Shown piece by piece: positions 12,090 to 23,568 of a stretch of 64,000 bases of DNA. Source of the DNA: Branchiostoma floridae (Eukaryota; Chordata; Leptocardii; Amphioxiformes; Branchiostomatidae); assembly GCF_000003815.2 (NCBI RefSeq), contig NC_049991.1:20716630-20780629 (forward strand). Reading direction: 5' to 3'. Below the pieces are notes generated by a model, which made no database searches, was not told the DNA's origin, and saw nothing but the letters and a program-made list of their open reading frames with translations. The first letter of the stretch is position 1; the number at the start of each line of letters is the position of its first letter. Position numbers and translations under genes: made by a program.

Positions 12090-14470
12090 TTATCCGTTTG
12101 TTTAAACCGCATCATCTCTTTAAGTCGTGCTAGAAGAATAAGAAGAGGGTCTTGCTTTGAGTCGCATTTTAGGCCCTAATTTCTCATTTTGTGCTGAGTT
12201 TTAAAATGATACTACGGCCAAGTAGCCTGTGTCTACATAGCTTCTCGCTGACAATTTTTATACTTTAAAGAAGGATAGAAGGACGTGCATGGTATTAGCT
12301 GTTAAGTGTAGTTTTGTTCCTGTCACATTTTACTTGACCCGAATCTTAGAAAATATGAGTAGGTACACATCATATAGTTAAGACATTAACGCTTCTTCCC
12401 TTATAATTATCGATAGATAATATAGCCGTTGCCAGCCCCATGTAATACAAATGGCCTTGCGCTAGTCGGGCGGTCCTAGCTGTGCATGCTGAACAGCGAA
12501 ACCGATAGGCTTTTGAATCTAATCAGACACGCCCGTAGCTGACACTGCTGGAACTAAGGCGTCTGAATCCAGTCATCTTGCCTCCAGCGGTAAGATGCAG
12601 GCTGTGTTATTCCCGTCAAGATTACGTACTTATCGGAGAGTTTTACTGACTCAGCATACAGGGTTGGACGTTCTCAGTCCAATGACGGATGACGATGTCT
12701 CTGTTTTTGGCTTGTGAGCTTCTGTAGCTTCGAGCGTTCCTTCAAGTCGCCTGTACCTCTCCAAGGTGCCATTTATCACATGAGAACAAGATGAAGACAC
12801 GTCCAAAGACACTGCTAATGTTGCTTGCGGAAACCGTGTAAGACTTAGGTCTGGTGAGGCTCCGAAGCCACAAATTTGTCCCGATTGACTTCCAGGTAAG
12901 GGGGTGGGGGTCGGGGACGCTTCGGTGTTCTCCATGGCTAAGTCATGGTATCTATTTGTTACCGGGTCCCGTGTTCATTTTAAGTACGACTTAAATTGAA
13001 CCCAATGCCTGACCGGGCCCAACAATATGCCAGGAGCCGCAAAGTGCTCCTCGGGGGCACGTCAGGAAGTACCGGCAGAACTACTTTTTCCGATTCAATT
13101 GAGACCTAAGCTTGAAACGTCCTGCCATCTAAGCTGGGCACAACGAGATGTATCATGGATAGTTAATCTGTTTTCAAATTGCACTTGAAATTTCAGCTGA
13201 CTTAGCCGTCTGGACCAAAGACTGTTGACACTCGACATCCTTGACATTTGGTCAGATGTTGTAGTAAGTCTATATCGCCTCCCGTCTCGGAGGAGAGATG
13301 GTAGCCTGGATGCAAATGGCCTCTTCTAATGACCTGTCACCGTACCGGTGCAATGACCGAGTGGGTAGAGTGTTCACCCTGCATTCGGTAGGTTCAAACC
13401 CCGGCCGAGCCATACCGAGGACTTCACAAACGATAACTGTAAATGCCGTTTTTTCTGCTTATTAGACCTCTTAGCATTTTGAAAAGAATTATAGTTGAAC
13501 ACCCACCGCTACTAGTTGATTAGCTGAAGAAGAAGATTAGTTTCACTACAAGAGTAAATCTCAATTGATTTTCTTTTTTTACACCTCTTGGGGATTGAAG
13601 ATTTCAACTCCATGTATTTCTTTCCATCTCGATAATTGATACGCTGTGGTACGATGTTGCTCCTGCCTTGAAAATTCTGACATAGGAATACCGGCAAAAT
13701 GTAACATTTCTTACAGCATTGCTGCCCATATCATTGGTTAGACGTTTCGTTTCGCCTGACAGGATAAGAAGTGCACGATTGACCCGACCGGAGTTTAATG
13801 TAACCCGGAAGCCAGCATTACCCCACGGTGCTCCTCACAAATGGAAGGAGACGTGATCTTAATGAGAATCTATGTTCGGAGCTGCGCCAAGTAATGATGT
13901 GTCAGAACGGCTCAGGGTAACGCGAGCCGTGAAGTTTGGGATTTGTATTTTTTTTGGAGTAGTCAGCGAATTGCTGCAAACATCCAGTTTGTTTGGCCCT
14001 ACTTCTACTGAACATCAATTGGTCATTTAAAGTTCAGTAAAAGATAGTTTAAAACCTCGAAAATGACAAATTCAAAATCTCAAACACCACTAGTAAGAAC
14101 TGTACAGCGATGTTTCAACGTACCAAAATCAAAATCCGTTAGGAACAAAATGATGCTGAAAAAGGTAAGGGAACACAATCATCAGACGTTAACCTTATAC
14201 ATTTATTTTGTTTTTCAGGAAGGAATCGGCGACGAAGTGGAGTTGCATTGTGAGGACTGGCTGACTGATCCTTTACACGCCATCCACGAGGGAGCAGCTT
14301 TTCAACTTTCTTGAAGAAACCCCTGCAGCACTGGTGGTTGACATAGAGTGCTTTTCTTAGTTCAGATGTGGAGCACAGGGAGACTGGCATCTATTATAGG
14401 CGCTAATGGACGCCAAAGCTTCTAAGACGATTTGAAGCACATGTCTTGGAGCGACAATGTCTCAGACTGA
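12090..14470. other. Gene-free stretch apart from a SINE head
   Basis: An opposite-strand ORF of 94 residues at 12651-12935 begins in a good start context but has no recognised domain and no evident exon partners. I do not call it a gene. Confidence 0.4.
13352..13440 (+). mobile_element. tRNA-derived SINE head or degraded tRNA-like sequence
   Basis: GACCGAGTGGGTAGAGTGTT resembles an A box and AGGTTCAAACCCC a B box at normal spacing. No convincing 7-bp acceptor stem flanks them, so a functional tRNA is unlikely. Confidence 0.45.
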
Positions 14471-14475
14471 GCCTT

Positions 14476-15012
14476 GAGTAACGACAGGGTTTGAAAGAGA
14501 TTTCAGGTATGATATCAGTGCTTTAAACACGTCTCTGGAGATATTGAAGAAAGAAAGGGACCTGAATGCTCTGGAAAGCTACACAGTCCTTCATGTCCTT
14601 TGTATAATTCAAAAATGCTGTTATAGTGCCTGGCTCCCTCTTCTACGCAAACGTAAGTCTATCAAAGCAACTATGAAGATCGCTTTCACTTGTACCTATT
14701 GAAGCACTGAAAGACTTCGCTTGTTCCTTGTATGTACGCGTGTCAGCCGTCTAGAAAGTGAACTTGCTGTTTCTATTACTCAAAGTTCATGTTTAACGAT
14801 GGGAGTAACGACAGGGTTTAAAAGAGATTCAGTCAGGTATGATATCAGTGCTTTAACACGTCTCTAGAGATCTTGAAGAAAGGCAGGGACCTGAATGCTT
14901 TGGAAAGCTATACAGTCCTTCATGTTCTTTGTATAATAGTGCCTGGCTCCCTCTTCTACGCAAACGTAAGTCTATCAAAACAACTATGACGTTCTCTTTT
15001 ACTTGTATCAAT
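14476..15012. repeat. Direct duplication of about 210 bp
   Basis: GAGTAACGACAGGGTTT, GGTATGATATCAGTGCTTTA, GGACCTGAATGCT and CTACGCAAACGTAAGTCTAT recur in order at 14476-14696 and 14802-15012. The copies differ by small gaps. Nothing coding is apparent. Confidence 0.7.
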
Positions 15013-15589
15013 TGAAGAAGACCATCAGGAACTGACTGTTTCTGTTACTCTCAGTCCATTCCGATCAACGAATGATAGTAGACAGAGTATCGCCAATATT
15101 CTAGGTCAGCGGAAACAGAGAAAAACGATTAATCAATAAGGACAAAGGTGTTTTCTTTCACTTTCTAGAGGAAGAAATATAGAACATGCAAAATAGCAGG
15201 TTGCTGGAGTTACCAACACATTATTCCTAGAACTCTCGTACAGTGAAAGTCTTATGCTCAGCAAATTTTAAACAACATTTGCCTATAGCTAGTATAATAT
15301 ATAAACAGCCATCGTAGAGTGCCTGCCGAGTTGAAGGTCGGTTATACCAAAGCGCTTATATGCAATATGACTGAATGTACCTCCGAACTTTTCACGAACT
15401 GGAGAAAATTGTCATATCAGATGGGCAAATGTACTCAAAGAGAGCGTCTGGCTTGGATCAGCCGCGTTGATCGGTTCTAAAGTGCAGCCATTCCGATCCA
15501 TCCTCTCACCCAATAACCATTCCCATCAACTGTTTTACAGACAACTCTCTCAGCTGAACCAACAGAGATGGCAGGAATGGAATGCTGAA

Positions 15590-16266
15590 AACTCAAGTCT
15601 TGATAGTTTGCCGATAAGACGGTGAAAGCGGTATCGTGCCGTCCATCGGCGGTTGGCGGGAATCTGACGGCCTCACGTGGCAACGCCAGGCTTATCAGCC
15701 CCATCAGGCCCGCAGCCGGCGTGACGGGTTACAGCCAGACGGATGGAGGGCTAATTTCTCGTCATCCCTAAAGAGCTCTGGCGCGAATCTCTCTCCTGTG
15801 TGAGGTTGAATATTGCCGCAGGCGGCCATTCGGGGTTTCGGAGGAATGCCTTTGACCAATAGCATCGGCATAATGGAGCTCGTGGAGGGAAGAGTGATGC
15901 TTCCATCCTGCTGAAGCTCGTGGAAAGAATCGGCGATCAAACCGAAGTCGACATTTCGGTGTCAATGTCCGAGCATCTGCTGCGTGGAGGCTGTCTGCGC
16001 TGCTCGATATGAGCGCGGCCAACTCGGGATGACGAACGGTTCTGACGTTTCTATCGTTCGGCTTGCTCTGCTAGAATCTGCCTCGGTGAAGAGTTTCGCA
16101 GATTGTGAGCTTGCAAATTCGCTCACCTCACCTCTCTTCGGTAACGTTTGGTGATTCTTCTTCAGAAAGGGGATCTACTCTATTTTCCCATTGCTATTGT
16201 ATGGAGGAAGCTTTGCGTTAGAGACATCGTTGGTTTGGAAGGACCTCAGCACAAGCTACAAAGGAA
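15590..16266 (+). promoter_or_regulatory. CpG-rich 5' flank of gene 1
   Basis: The 600 bp upstream of the proposed gene 1 start is visibly richer in G, C and CpG than the AT-rich sequence around it. ORFs on the opposite strand here have no recognisable product. Position suggests a promoter or 5' UTR region, but no TATA box or initiator stands out. The transcription start is unknown. Confidence 0.25.
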
Positions 16267-19200
16267 ATGTGGCACGAACTTCACCAACGGAGAACTGTAG
16301 TCACAGATGGAGGTTTGCTGCTGCTGCTGTCCGCCTTTATTGCTGTCCTGGTGGTTGGGTCAGGTACGTTGTATTGTGTAATCAGCTTGTAATGAAATAA
16401 GTGTGTAATGCTGTTTACTGAAGTAAAGCAGAATGCTCCTGTTTATACGCATTCTTCTGATAGTGTACTAAACTAGAGTTCGGGGACCTCATACCTCCAT
16501 GAAATATTTATTGCTTTTTTTGTGGATGGTATGTATGTTTATAGTCGGTTGTATTTGAGAGTAATTGTTATAAATGTTATGGGAAAGTAGTGGTGTATTT
16601 ATTTAATGACACAGAGGATGTCCATCTGATTAGTAATTATTAAAATGTAACCCTTAATTGTGTAATGTGCGTTTAAGAGGTCGACGGCATATGGTAGCGT
16701 GGTGTTCCTTAAGCTTGATGTTTGGCATTTAAACTGTCTAAGGTTGTCAGCATTATTGAGGTTCGACTATGTGCCTCAGAGCGGTGTGGTGGGAGGAAGT
16801 TGGGAAACTCAGAAAGAAGAAGGGATGTGGCCAACTTTAGTCAGATGGTGATTTGATTTTCCACCAATATGTCATAACATCAGCTGTTCACACGGTACAA
16901 AAATGAGATGCACACTTTCCTCTGATAGCCCTACATCAACGGTAAGATGAATACTTGGCGCCAACCCCTTCTGCTAAAAAACAAGTACCATTGGCTACGA
17001 AAGAGACAACTAACAACTGTCCCTTATCGTAACGAAATCAGAACATCTGTATCGCCCATAAAACTTCTGACACCCAACCCATCTAAGATGAGAGGACCTA
17101 ATGGCATTTTAATCACCATGTCACTCAAATCAGCAGTACAGTATGTGAGACATCCATACCTGTTAAGCATTACCGTTAAATGTACCTCAACTTCTTACAA
17201 TCATACTTACGCTTCACATCTCCATGATATCCTAAGCAGACATAAATAAAACTAATTATCATATTAAAAAAACTCGGGGTTCCCCAAACAGCTGTCATAC
17301 AAATCACCTCACTATCTGCTTGGAGCTAAGCCCATTTACAAACACTTAAAGCACGATGCCTGTTCCAATATATGGCAGATATAGGGGTGATGTCTGATAT
17401 TATTACATCAATTATAACGACAGATACGGCTCCCAAGATCTCATCGATTCGAGCTTTCATCACAGCCCACCAACACAACAAGTATGAAACCAATCCATCC
17501 AGCCGTTCTTGAGTAATCATCTACACAGACAGAGACACATAACAGAAAATATAACCTCCATTCCATGACATTTCATGGAGGTAAATATGTCACTTAAGTA
17601 TTGTAGCAGTGTTGGCATAAAGTTGTTCTTTTGACTTCCTCGCCTATGTGTACCGTTAAACATTTACATCTCAACGTGTTTTCTAGGAATAAGTCCGATA
17701 CAGCAATAAGACGCATAAAATGTAGATATTTATGACCCATGGAATTCGTTAAGGCACTAGTCAGACATTTCAATATTTGATCTTTCAGCGGTCGTTCTGT
17801 GGTGGCTTGTCCGTTGCAGCTTCAAGCTAAAAAAAAGGCCTTCTTATATGTGGGGCTTTATCAAATGCAAACCCTAACTAGGCTCCATGTCGTTAAGCCG
17901 TTGCCTGATTCAAAATTCAAAGACTTAAAGCCGCTGTCAGCATAATCTTTTATCCTCTCTGAGAATCTGTCATTCGATAAATCCCCAGGATTAGAGGTCT
18001 TTATTCCTGCCACAAAACGTTCCGCCAATGTTTGACAGCTTGATTCGCATCAGCGGCGTTAGATGACAATGATATGCTCAATGAATTGGACACGGTGAAA
18101 GGCATGATTAACCCTTAAACCACCGTACCTTTTTTACGACTAATCGTACCGTATGGGGTCAAAACCATAACGTTTTGTACAAACTCATTTTTGTGTGACT
18201 CTTTTTGTGATTTGTAAATATGTATAGTTTCATTAATCTATGTGGGACAGATTGACATGGTTAGGTGTGAATAGCTCAGGTCATTATCATAATTCCTGCA
18301 AAAGATTATAAGGATCGAAGCTGTTGTGTTACGCCGAAGGGCGGTTATACCGGCTATATGGACACAGATACAAACTACTACTAACCCTATTCAGACCAGG
18401 GAAGAGGTTTTTGATTTTTTTTTTTGATATCAACTTAAATGTCGCATAGCTCCTAGGTTTACCCTAGGGCCACCAAACTTGGCATCTTTTCAGAAAATGT
18501 TGATAGCAAACATTTTAAGGGGATAAAGGAAGTTCGCCATTTTTCATGTTGCCATGGCAGCGGATTTCTGACAGGCATATCATTAACAAAATTTGCTAAT
18601 TTGGCTTTAAACACCAACGGTTTAGGGTTTTCTTGGCAAAAAAATACTTTTTAATGACAGATCATGAAATTCAACGTAAGTTCCATGATTCAATATTCAT
18701 AATTTATCTAAATTTAATGACGTCATTGGTTTAATCCAAGATGGCGGCCCATCTTAGCTAGATGACGTCATAATGTCGTCATATAATATTGTAATGACAC
18801 AAAAGTTGTTACCATAATTTCGTTTTATATGTAAATCGTTGTCTGACAATTTCATAATCATACGATAAGTAGTTTAGGTATGGGTCTTAAAAGTGTGTTT
18901 TAAAAGATGCACATGTTGCTGGGGTTAATTTTAGCCCCACTGGACCATGCATAAACTTCCTAGGATAACTTGATGAACAACGAGCCAATCTTGATAAAAA
19001 AAACGTAGGAGAAGTTATAAGACATATATACAATTAAACTCATAAGAAGAATTTTTGATTCGATCATAAATGTCACAAAAGCACATATTGATATACGGCT
19101 GGGGTTAGTTTTGACCCTCTACGGTTGTTTGAGGGTTAAGATGCTGCCGTGGCTAAGAAACATTGTCTAGGCAGCTCTTAGAATAATCTGAGAATAAAAG

Positions 19201-22200
19201 CCTGTTAAAACGCACCGATGACATAGTCTTTCAAAGGATTCAACGCATCTCCCCATCTGTTACACCTCGTGTAAAGCATCTTGCGCTGTTGAAGGTCGTA
19301 AACCCGGCGTCATATCGTTATTCTGGCGACCTAAGACAAATAACACGTCGTAGCGTATCGGCAACGCTGCCTCTAAATGTAAAGACTTTCAATTCAGCTG
19401 CTTCCTGTACTGTATTCTACTTACATATTTGCCTCCTCTGAAAAACTGGGCTTGGAAAAATAATTTAAAGTCTTTAACTTTCTCACATTAGGTCTTTAAC
19501 ATGCCAGTTGAAGGAATATTAGTTTATGATTCAGTTTTTTCAAACAATAAACCCATCTTAATGGTTGAAACTTGCGGCGGTGTTGTCGGTACGCTATTGA
19601 CATGGGCCCCTCCCAAGGGTGGTGATTACATGGTGATGAATCCCTGCTCCTGGGCGGTGTGACAGGCTATACCTGCCGCCGGGACAGACATGTGTCTCCG
19701 TTAGCTGCGCCTCTGGTAATGAACCGGGTAGAAAATGGGTCAAACCATCCCGAGGGGGGAACATTAGTCTCCGGAGTCGTGTTAGTGCACCTCGTTATTG
19801 GTAATGGGTAATGAGGTGGATATGTCTTGTTGATTTATGTTGGTTAAGCTTCAAAAAGGAAACATTCGCTGATAACCACCTCCGCCAAGAAAATTAACTT
19901 TTTTTAATGAATGGTGCGTTTACAATCTTATGTGTATAAATTCTTTCTTCTATACCCTTCCTTATTCCTCCTTTCCTATCTTCGTATTCTTTTTTCTCTC
20001 AATTCCTTTCAATATCTCCCGATTTTCTCTAAACTCTTTTCTCATTCCTCGTTTTCCTCTATCCTTTCTTCCTTCCTTCCTTCTGTCATTTCATTTCTTT
20101 TTACATTTCCCTCCCTCCTTCCTTCCTTCTTCAAGTTTACATTCTTTTGTCATTCCTTTCAATGCCATCATTTCTTCGAATTCTTTTTTCATTCTTCCGT
20201 CTCTCTTCTTAAGCTTCATTTCCTCATTAATTCACTCTATTCCCTCCAGGTGGCTCGGACCTGCTCCCGGAAGACGATACAGAGGTGACGGAGGACGCTC
20301 CTGGCGGCCCGTTGCCGTACTGCAGCCTGTTCACGAACCGCGCGCCGCACCCGGAGCACAAGCTGGTCAAGTGTTCCTGGTTTCACAACGACGCCTGCTG
20401 CTATCAGGAGGAGGTGGACAGGTGTGTAGAATTATGCATATATGTTTATCTGACAGACTGCATGTCTACCTGCGTAAGGCTTAGGTCCCAATTCACAAAC
20501 CGGGGCCCGGTCGGAAAGCTTTCGGAAACGAAAAATATTATATAAAAGGCAACGAAACACACAGAACGTAAAGAAAATAGTCATGAGCATAATTAATGTA
20601 TATTCCTAAACACTTATTTTTTGTTTCCCCAAACATCCCGGCCTAGGTACGGCCGGGTTGGAAATGGGACCTAGGCATAATAAGTGCTTAAGCCAATGAC
20701 CTTTCTCTGATCCTCTCCGTCAAGTACCTCCAAGTCGCATGGTCCTGTGTGCTAGTTTCGTGTCAACTATTCTAAAAACACGCGGTTTCCAGATGAAGGG
20801 GTGAGTCTTATTTTACCTACAAGCTGAGAAATATGTGTGCAACCATTTCAACAACAAATATTACTTCCACGGTCTCATACCTTCGCCAAATGATGTCAAA
20901 AATTACTGACGTGTTATAAATGTTTATTTCGCTTCCGCAGATAAGATCCTCATTTGTATACATAACGTCAGTTGATAATGATCTCAAATACAAATTGCAT
21001 TGCCAAATCCATCCAGGACTTGTGGAATTATGCTGTCTACAACGTACACAAACGGCACTGTAGTAACGTGTGTAGCGGATAGTGACCCTGCCTCTCTGGA
21101 CTATGAGAAGTTTTCATTTTCGTGTTTAGAAGGATATGATAACTGATATCTAGCCCTTTGAAACCATATTGAAGTAAAAACCAAGTGTACGGATGGCTCA
21201 TGCGTTCTCTTGTCGTATCAGGATATTCCCGACAGTGGTTCCCCCTCGCGGAGCTAACCAGAACTGCACGGACCACCTGTACTACCTGATGTGTTACATC
21301 TGCTCGCCGCGCCAGCATCTCTTCTACAGGGACGAGGTCGTCACCATCTGTGAAGAGCTCTGCAACCGGTGAGAAGATATTCAATCTTCTGATCCATTGT
21401 TGAGAAAACAACTTTAAGTATTGCTGGGATCGGGTCCCAATTCACAACGGTACAGTTGTGCTATCTCCAACAGATATTTGGAGTGAAAAAGTTTTGACAG
21501 GCAGTTTTTTTTGGTGACAGACCGCTGCCTCAATATAAGGAATATAAAGAACACAGTGGACTACTACTAATGGTAAACTTTCAAGTTCGTTTTCAAATTC
21601 ATGCTTCTACTTTTATTGTGCATGATTGTGTTTTGTCATCTAACAAATTAGCCTGGGTACCATCCGGAAAGTAGTTCGCTCTGGCGTTCATTATTTACTA
21701 TATACAGTCGCTTCTAGCTCTGACATTCATTATACACTATATACAGTCGCTTCTCTGTGTTTCCGTCTGGGAACGCGGACCATCTAAACGTCTGGAATCG
21801 TCCAAATTTTGGACGCAGGCGCTGATTGGTCCCCAAATATGAGCGAATTATGGAATGGGTTCAAGCGATCGTCCGAACAGGCGTTCCAACACCGGACAAG
21901 CTCTCCGTCTGCGGGAGGACCTGTTGTCATCAACGAGCGCTCTAGAATCTATTCCTTGATTCGCTCATTAACTGACGTTAGCACCAGACGGTTTGAATGC
22001 GCACGTCTCCAGACGGATAGCAGAAGCGAACATAGGAGCGAACTACTATCCGGATGGTACCCAGGCTACTAACAAATAGTTCTAGAGTGTAATATCAAGG
22101 ACTTTGAATTTATCTCTCTCATACCTTTCTCTAATGTCCTCTCGTTATCTCTCTTATACCTTTCTCTTATGTCCTATCATTATAGTTTTTTATTCTTTTA

Positions 22201-22740
22201 TTTTGTTCCTTAAATAACTGTGGTAACTTGTGTTAATCTTCCAGATTGTAGTCTCCTTCACCGACCTCTCTGGGGGCATTGGCGTAAGTTGTTGGGGGAG
22301 GGGGGTGGGGAGGGGGTGGGGAGTACAAGCTTCCTGGCATATATTCCTTTCCTGGCATTTTCCCTTTCAGTTCAAAATCATGAATCCCCCCTCCCCCCAA
22401 CAATTTACGCTAATGCCCCCAGAAAGGCCGGTGAAGGAGGCTACCAGATTGTCCCTTTTTCTTCTTTCTCTGTCGACATGTCCGCAGCCTGTTCGAGGCC
22501 TGTGCGAACGCCACGCTGAAGGGGCAGCGGATCGGCGAGCAGTACTCCTCGGGCAGGGACTACTGCGTCAGCCGCAAGTTCCGCGTGGACCGGCAGAGCA
22601 GCGGCAGCTGTTACTCACACAACTTCTCCATCGTGGAGGACATCGAGCCGCCCACCTCCCACCAAGATGGCGCCGGAGGTTCCGCGTCGCTCTTGCTCGT
22701 GACCTTGATAATTACAAGGACGTTAACTACGACGTTATGA
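16267..22740 (+). CDS. Folate-receptor-like cysteine-rich protein, 4 exons, 222 aa (gene 1)
   Basis: Exons are 16267-16363, 20250-20421, 21222-21368 and 22488-22740 (stop TGA). All introns are GT-AG with phases 1, 2 and 2, and the exons sum to 669 nt. Residues 1-32 come from exon 1 and carry a hydrophobic signal stretch (about 17-30). Residues 56-186 form a folate-receptor-like domain (Folate_rec type, as in folate receptors, RTBDN and the HHIP N-terminus). It contains CSWF then ACC at 74-83, CYIC at 114-117, and CEELC at 133-137, with 12 cysteines at 57, 74, 82, 83, 105, 114, 117, 133, 137, 144, 165 and 180. Sequons lie at N104, N146 and N184. The C-terminus after GGS (202-204) is mildly hydrophobic and could be a GPI signal, but Arg216 interrupts it. 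The domain's only Trp is in CSW, and I do not see the tryptophan-rich folate pocket of vertebrate receptors, so ligand is unknown. The gene at 47980 is a paralogue with identical Cys spacing. Exon 1 is the least certain part; its phase-1 end joins exon 2 exactly. Confidence 0.82.
18108..19139. mobile_element. piggyBac-like non-autonomous element, 1.03 kb, in gene 1 intron 1
   Basis: The element is bounded by TTAA on both sides, with inverted ends TTAACCCTTAAAC and GTTTGAGGGTTAA. No transposase ORF is visible. Internal blocks (a CCAAGATGGCGGCCC-like motif near ATGACGTCA and GACGTCATAATGTCGTC) match the element at 39229-40195. Subterminal GGGGTC and GACCC palindromic motifs recur. TTAA target use is typical of piggyBac. 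Confidence 0.65.
19920..20246. repeat. Pyrimidine-rich tract before gene 1 exon 2
   Basis: More than 300 bp of mostly C and T on the + strand (TTCC, TTTC and CTTC words) end at the exon 2 acceptor. It encodes Ser/Phe-rich ORFs that have no meaning as proteins. Confidence 0.7.
20475..20680. mobile_element. MITE in gene 1 intron 2 with TAGGTCCCA inverted ends
   Basis: GCTTAGGTCCCAATTCACAA at the left is mirrored by GGAAATGGGACCTAGGC at the right, about 205 bp apart. GGGGCCCGGTCGG and CCCGGCCTAGG are subterminal. A partial second copy of the left end (GGGTCCCAATTCACAAC) lies at about 21429. Confidence 0.6.
21650..22068. mobile_element. MITE in gene 1 intron 3 with AGCCTGGGTACCATCCGG ends
   Basis: AGCCTGGGTACCATCCGGAA at the left is mirrored by CCGGATGGTACCCAGGCT at the right. 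CTAACAAAT occurs immediately outside both ends and looks like a target-site duplication of about 9 bp. The interior has an imperfect direct repeat containing CTATATACAGTCGCTTCT. An 87-aa ORF inside has no recognisable product. Confidence 0.7.
22243..22449. mobile_element. Fold-back repeat just upstream of gene 1 exon 4
   Basis: Arms of about 65 bp (TCTCCTTCACCGACCTCTCT with GGGGGCATTGGCGTAA on the left) are mirrored at 22378-22449. The loop is a G-rich/C-rich pair. The right arm ends 38 bp before the exon 4 acceptor, so an RNA hairpin could form next to the splice site. Confidence 0.65.
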
Positions 22741-23200
22741 CGAAACTATTAGATCTGTAAATGTTGTAAATATAAATTCGCTCACGTTTAGCTTTTTTTC
22801 GTCGTTTTAGTGACCTTTGACCTGTCCACCAACATTGTGGCTTGTCGCTATTGGTCACCTTGATCTTGACCTCGACAATCGCAAAAGGACGCTTATAACG
22901 GTGTCATGACGTAACTGATACTGTGTTCGTCATACGTCAGTAAAAAACTTTGACCTCTTCACTAACGTGGCGCGAGTGGCCGCGACCTTGATCATTACAA
23001 GGTCATTTATCCTACGATAATCACACAATCATGCTGTACATATCAAATTGTCTCGCTTAAGTTCGTGCTCATCAAAAGACATATGAAGAAGCTAAAGATT
23101 CCTATTAAGACGGAGCCAAGACTTCTTTTGTCTCTTGTTGTCATGACCTTGGTAATCACAAGGACGTTTATCACTCTGTCACGCCACGGTCGTCTGAACA
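22697..23200 (+). repeat. Degenerate tandem repeat starting inside the last codons of gene 1
   Basis: The block GTGACCTTGATAATTACAAG, which encodes part of the hydrophobic tail of gene 1, recurs in diverged form at about 22985 (GCGACCTTGATCATTACAAG) and 23143 (ATGACCTTGGTAATCACAAG), with a weaker copy near 22860. Spacing is about 130-160 bp. Confidence 0.55.
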
Positions 23201-23568
23201 AGCCTGTTCACAAGTTAGGGACCCTCACCTTTGACATATTACCCAGAATATATCTCGCTGTGTAAGCGTAGTTGGAACAATACACCGGTTCATCACACCC
23301 GTTGCAGGTACCCAACAGATTTTACGTAAGGTCTACACTGTACGCATGTCAGGTCAATGCAGGTCAACAGTACGTTAACGCCTTGTGTTAATCATTACCC
23401 TCAGCACCAACACACCGGCTTATCAAGATAACGGCTTTCTTTACTCTGGGGCGTCTCAGATCGGTCCTGCAAGACGTCGTTACATTCTTAAAACTGCGAT
23501 ACTTCGTGAAGACTGTTATTTAAGACGTAGATGATAAGAAACCAAGTAGCTTCAGATCTTAAGAAGCG

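Noticed and set aside
12651-12935. 94-aa minus-strand ORF starting in a good ATG context
   Set aside because: No domain, signal or splice partners; composition is Ser/Thr/Pro-rich and it lies in an otherwise gene-free region.
13352-13440. Candidate functional tRNA gene
   Set aside because: A- and B-box-like blocks are present but no acceptor stem closes; it fits a SINE head better.
19911-20484. 125-aa and 184-aa Ser/Phe-rich ORFs
   Set aside because: They are translations of a pyrimidine-rich intron tract; the real exon (20250-20421) is in another frame.
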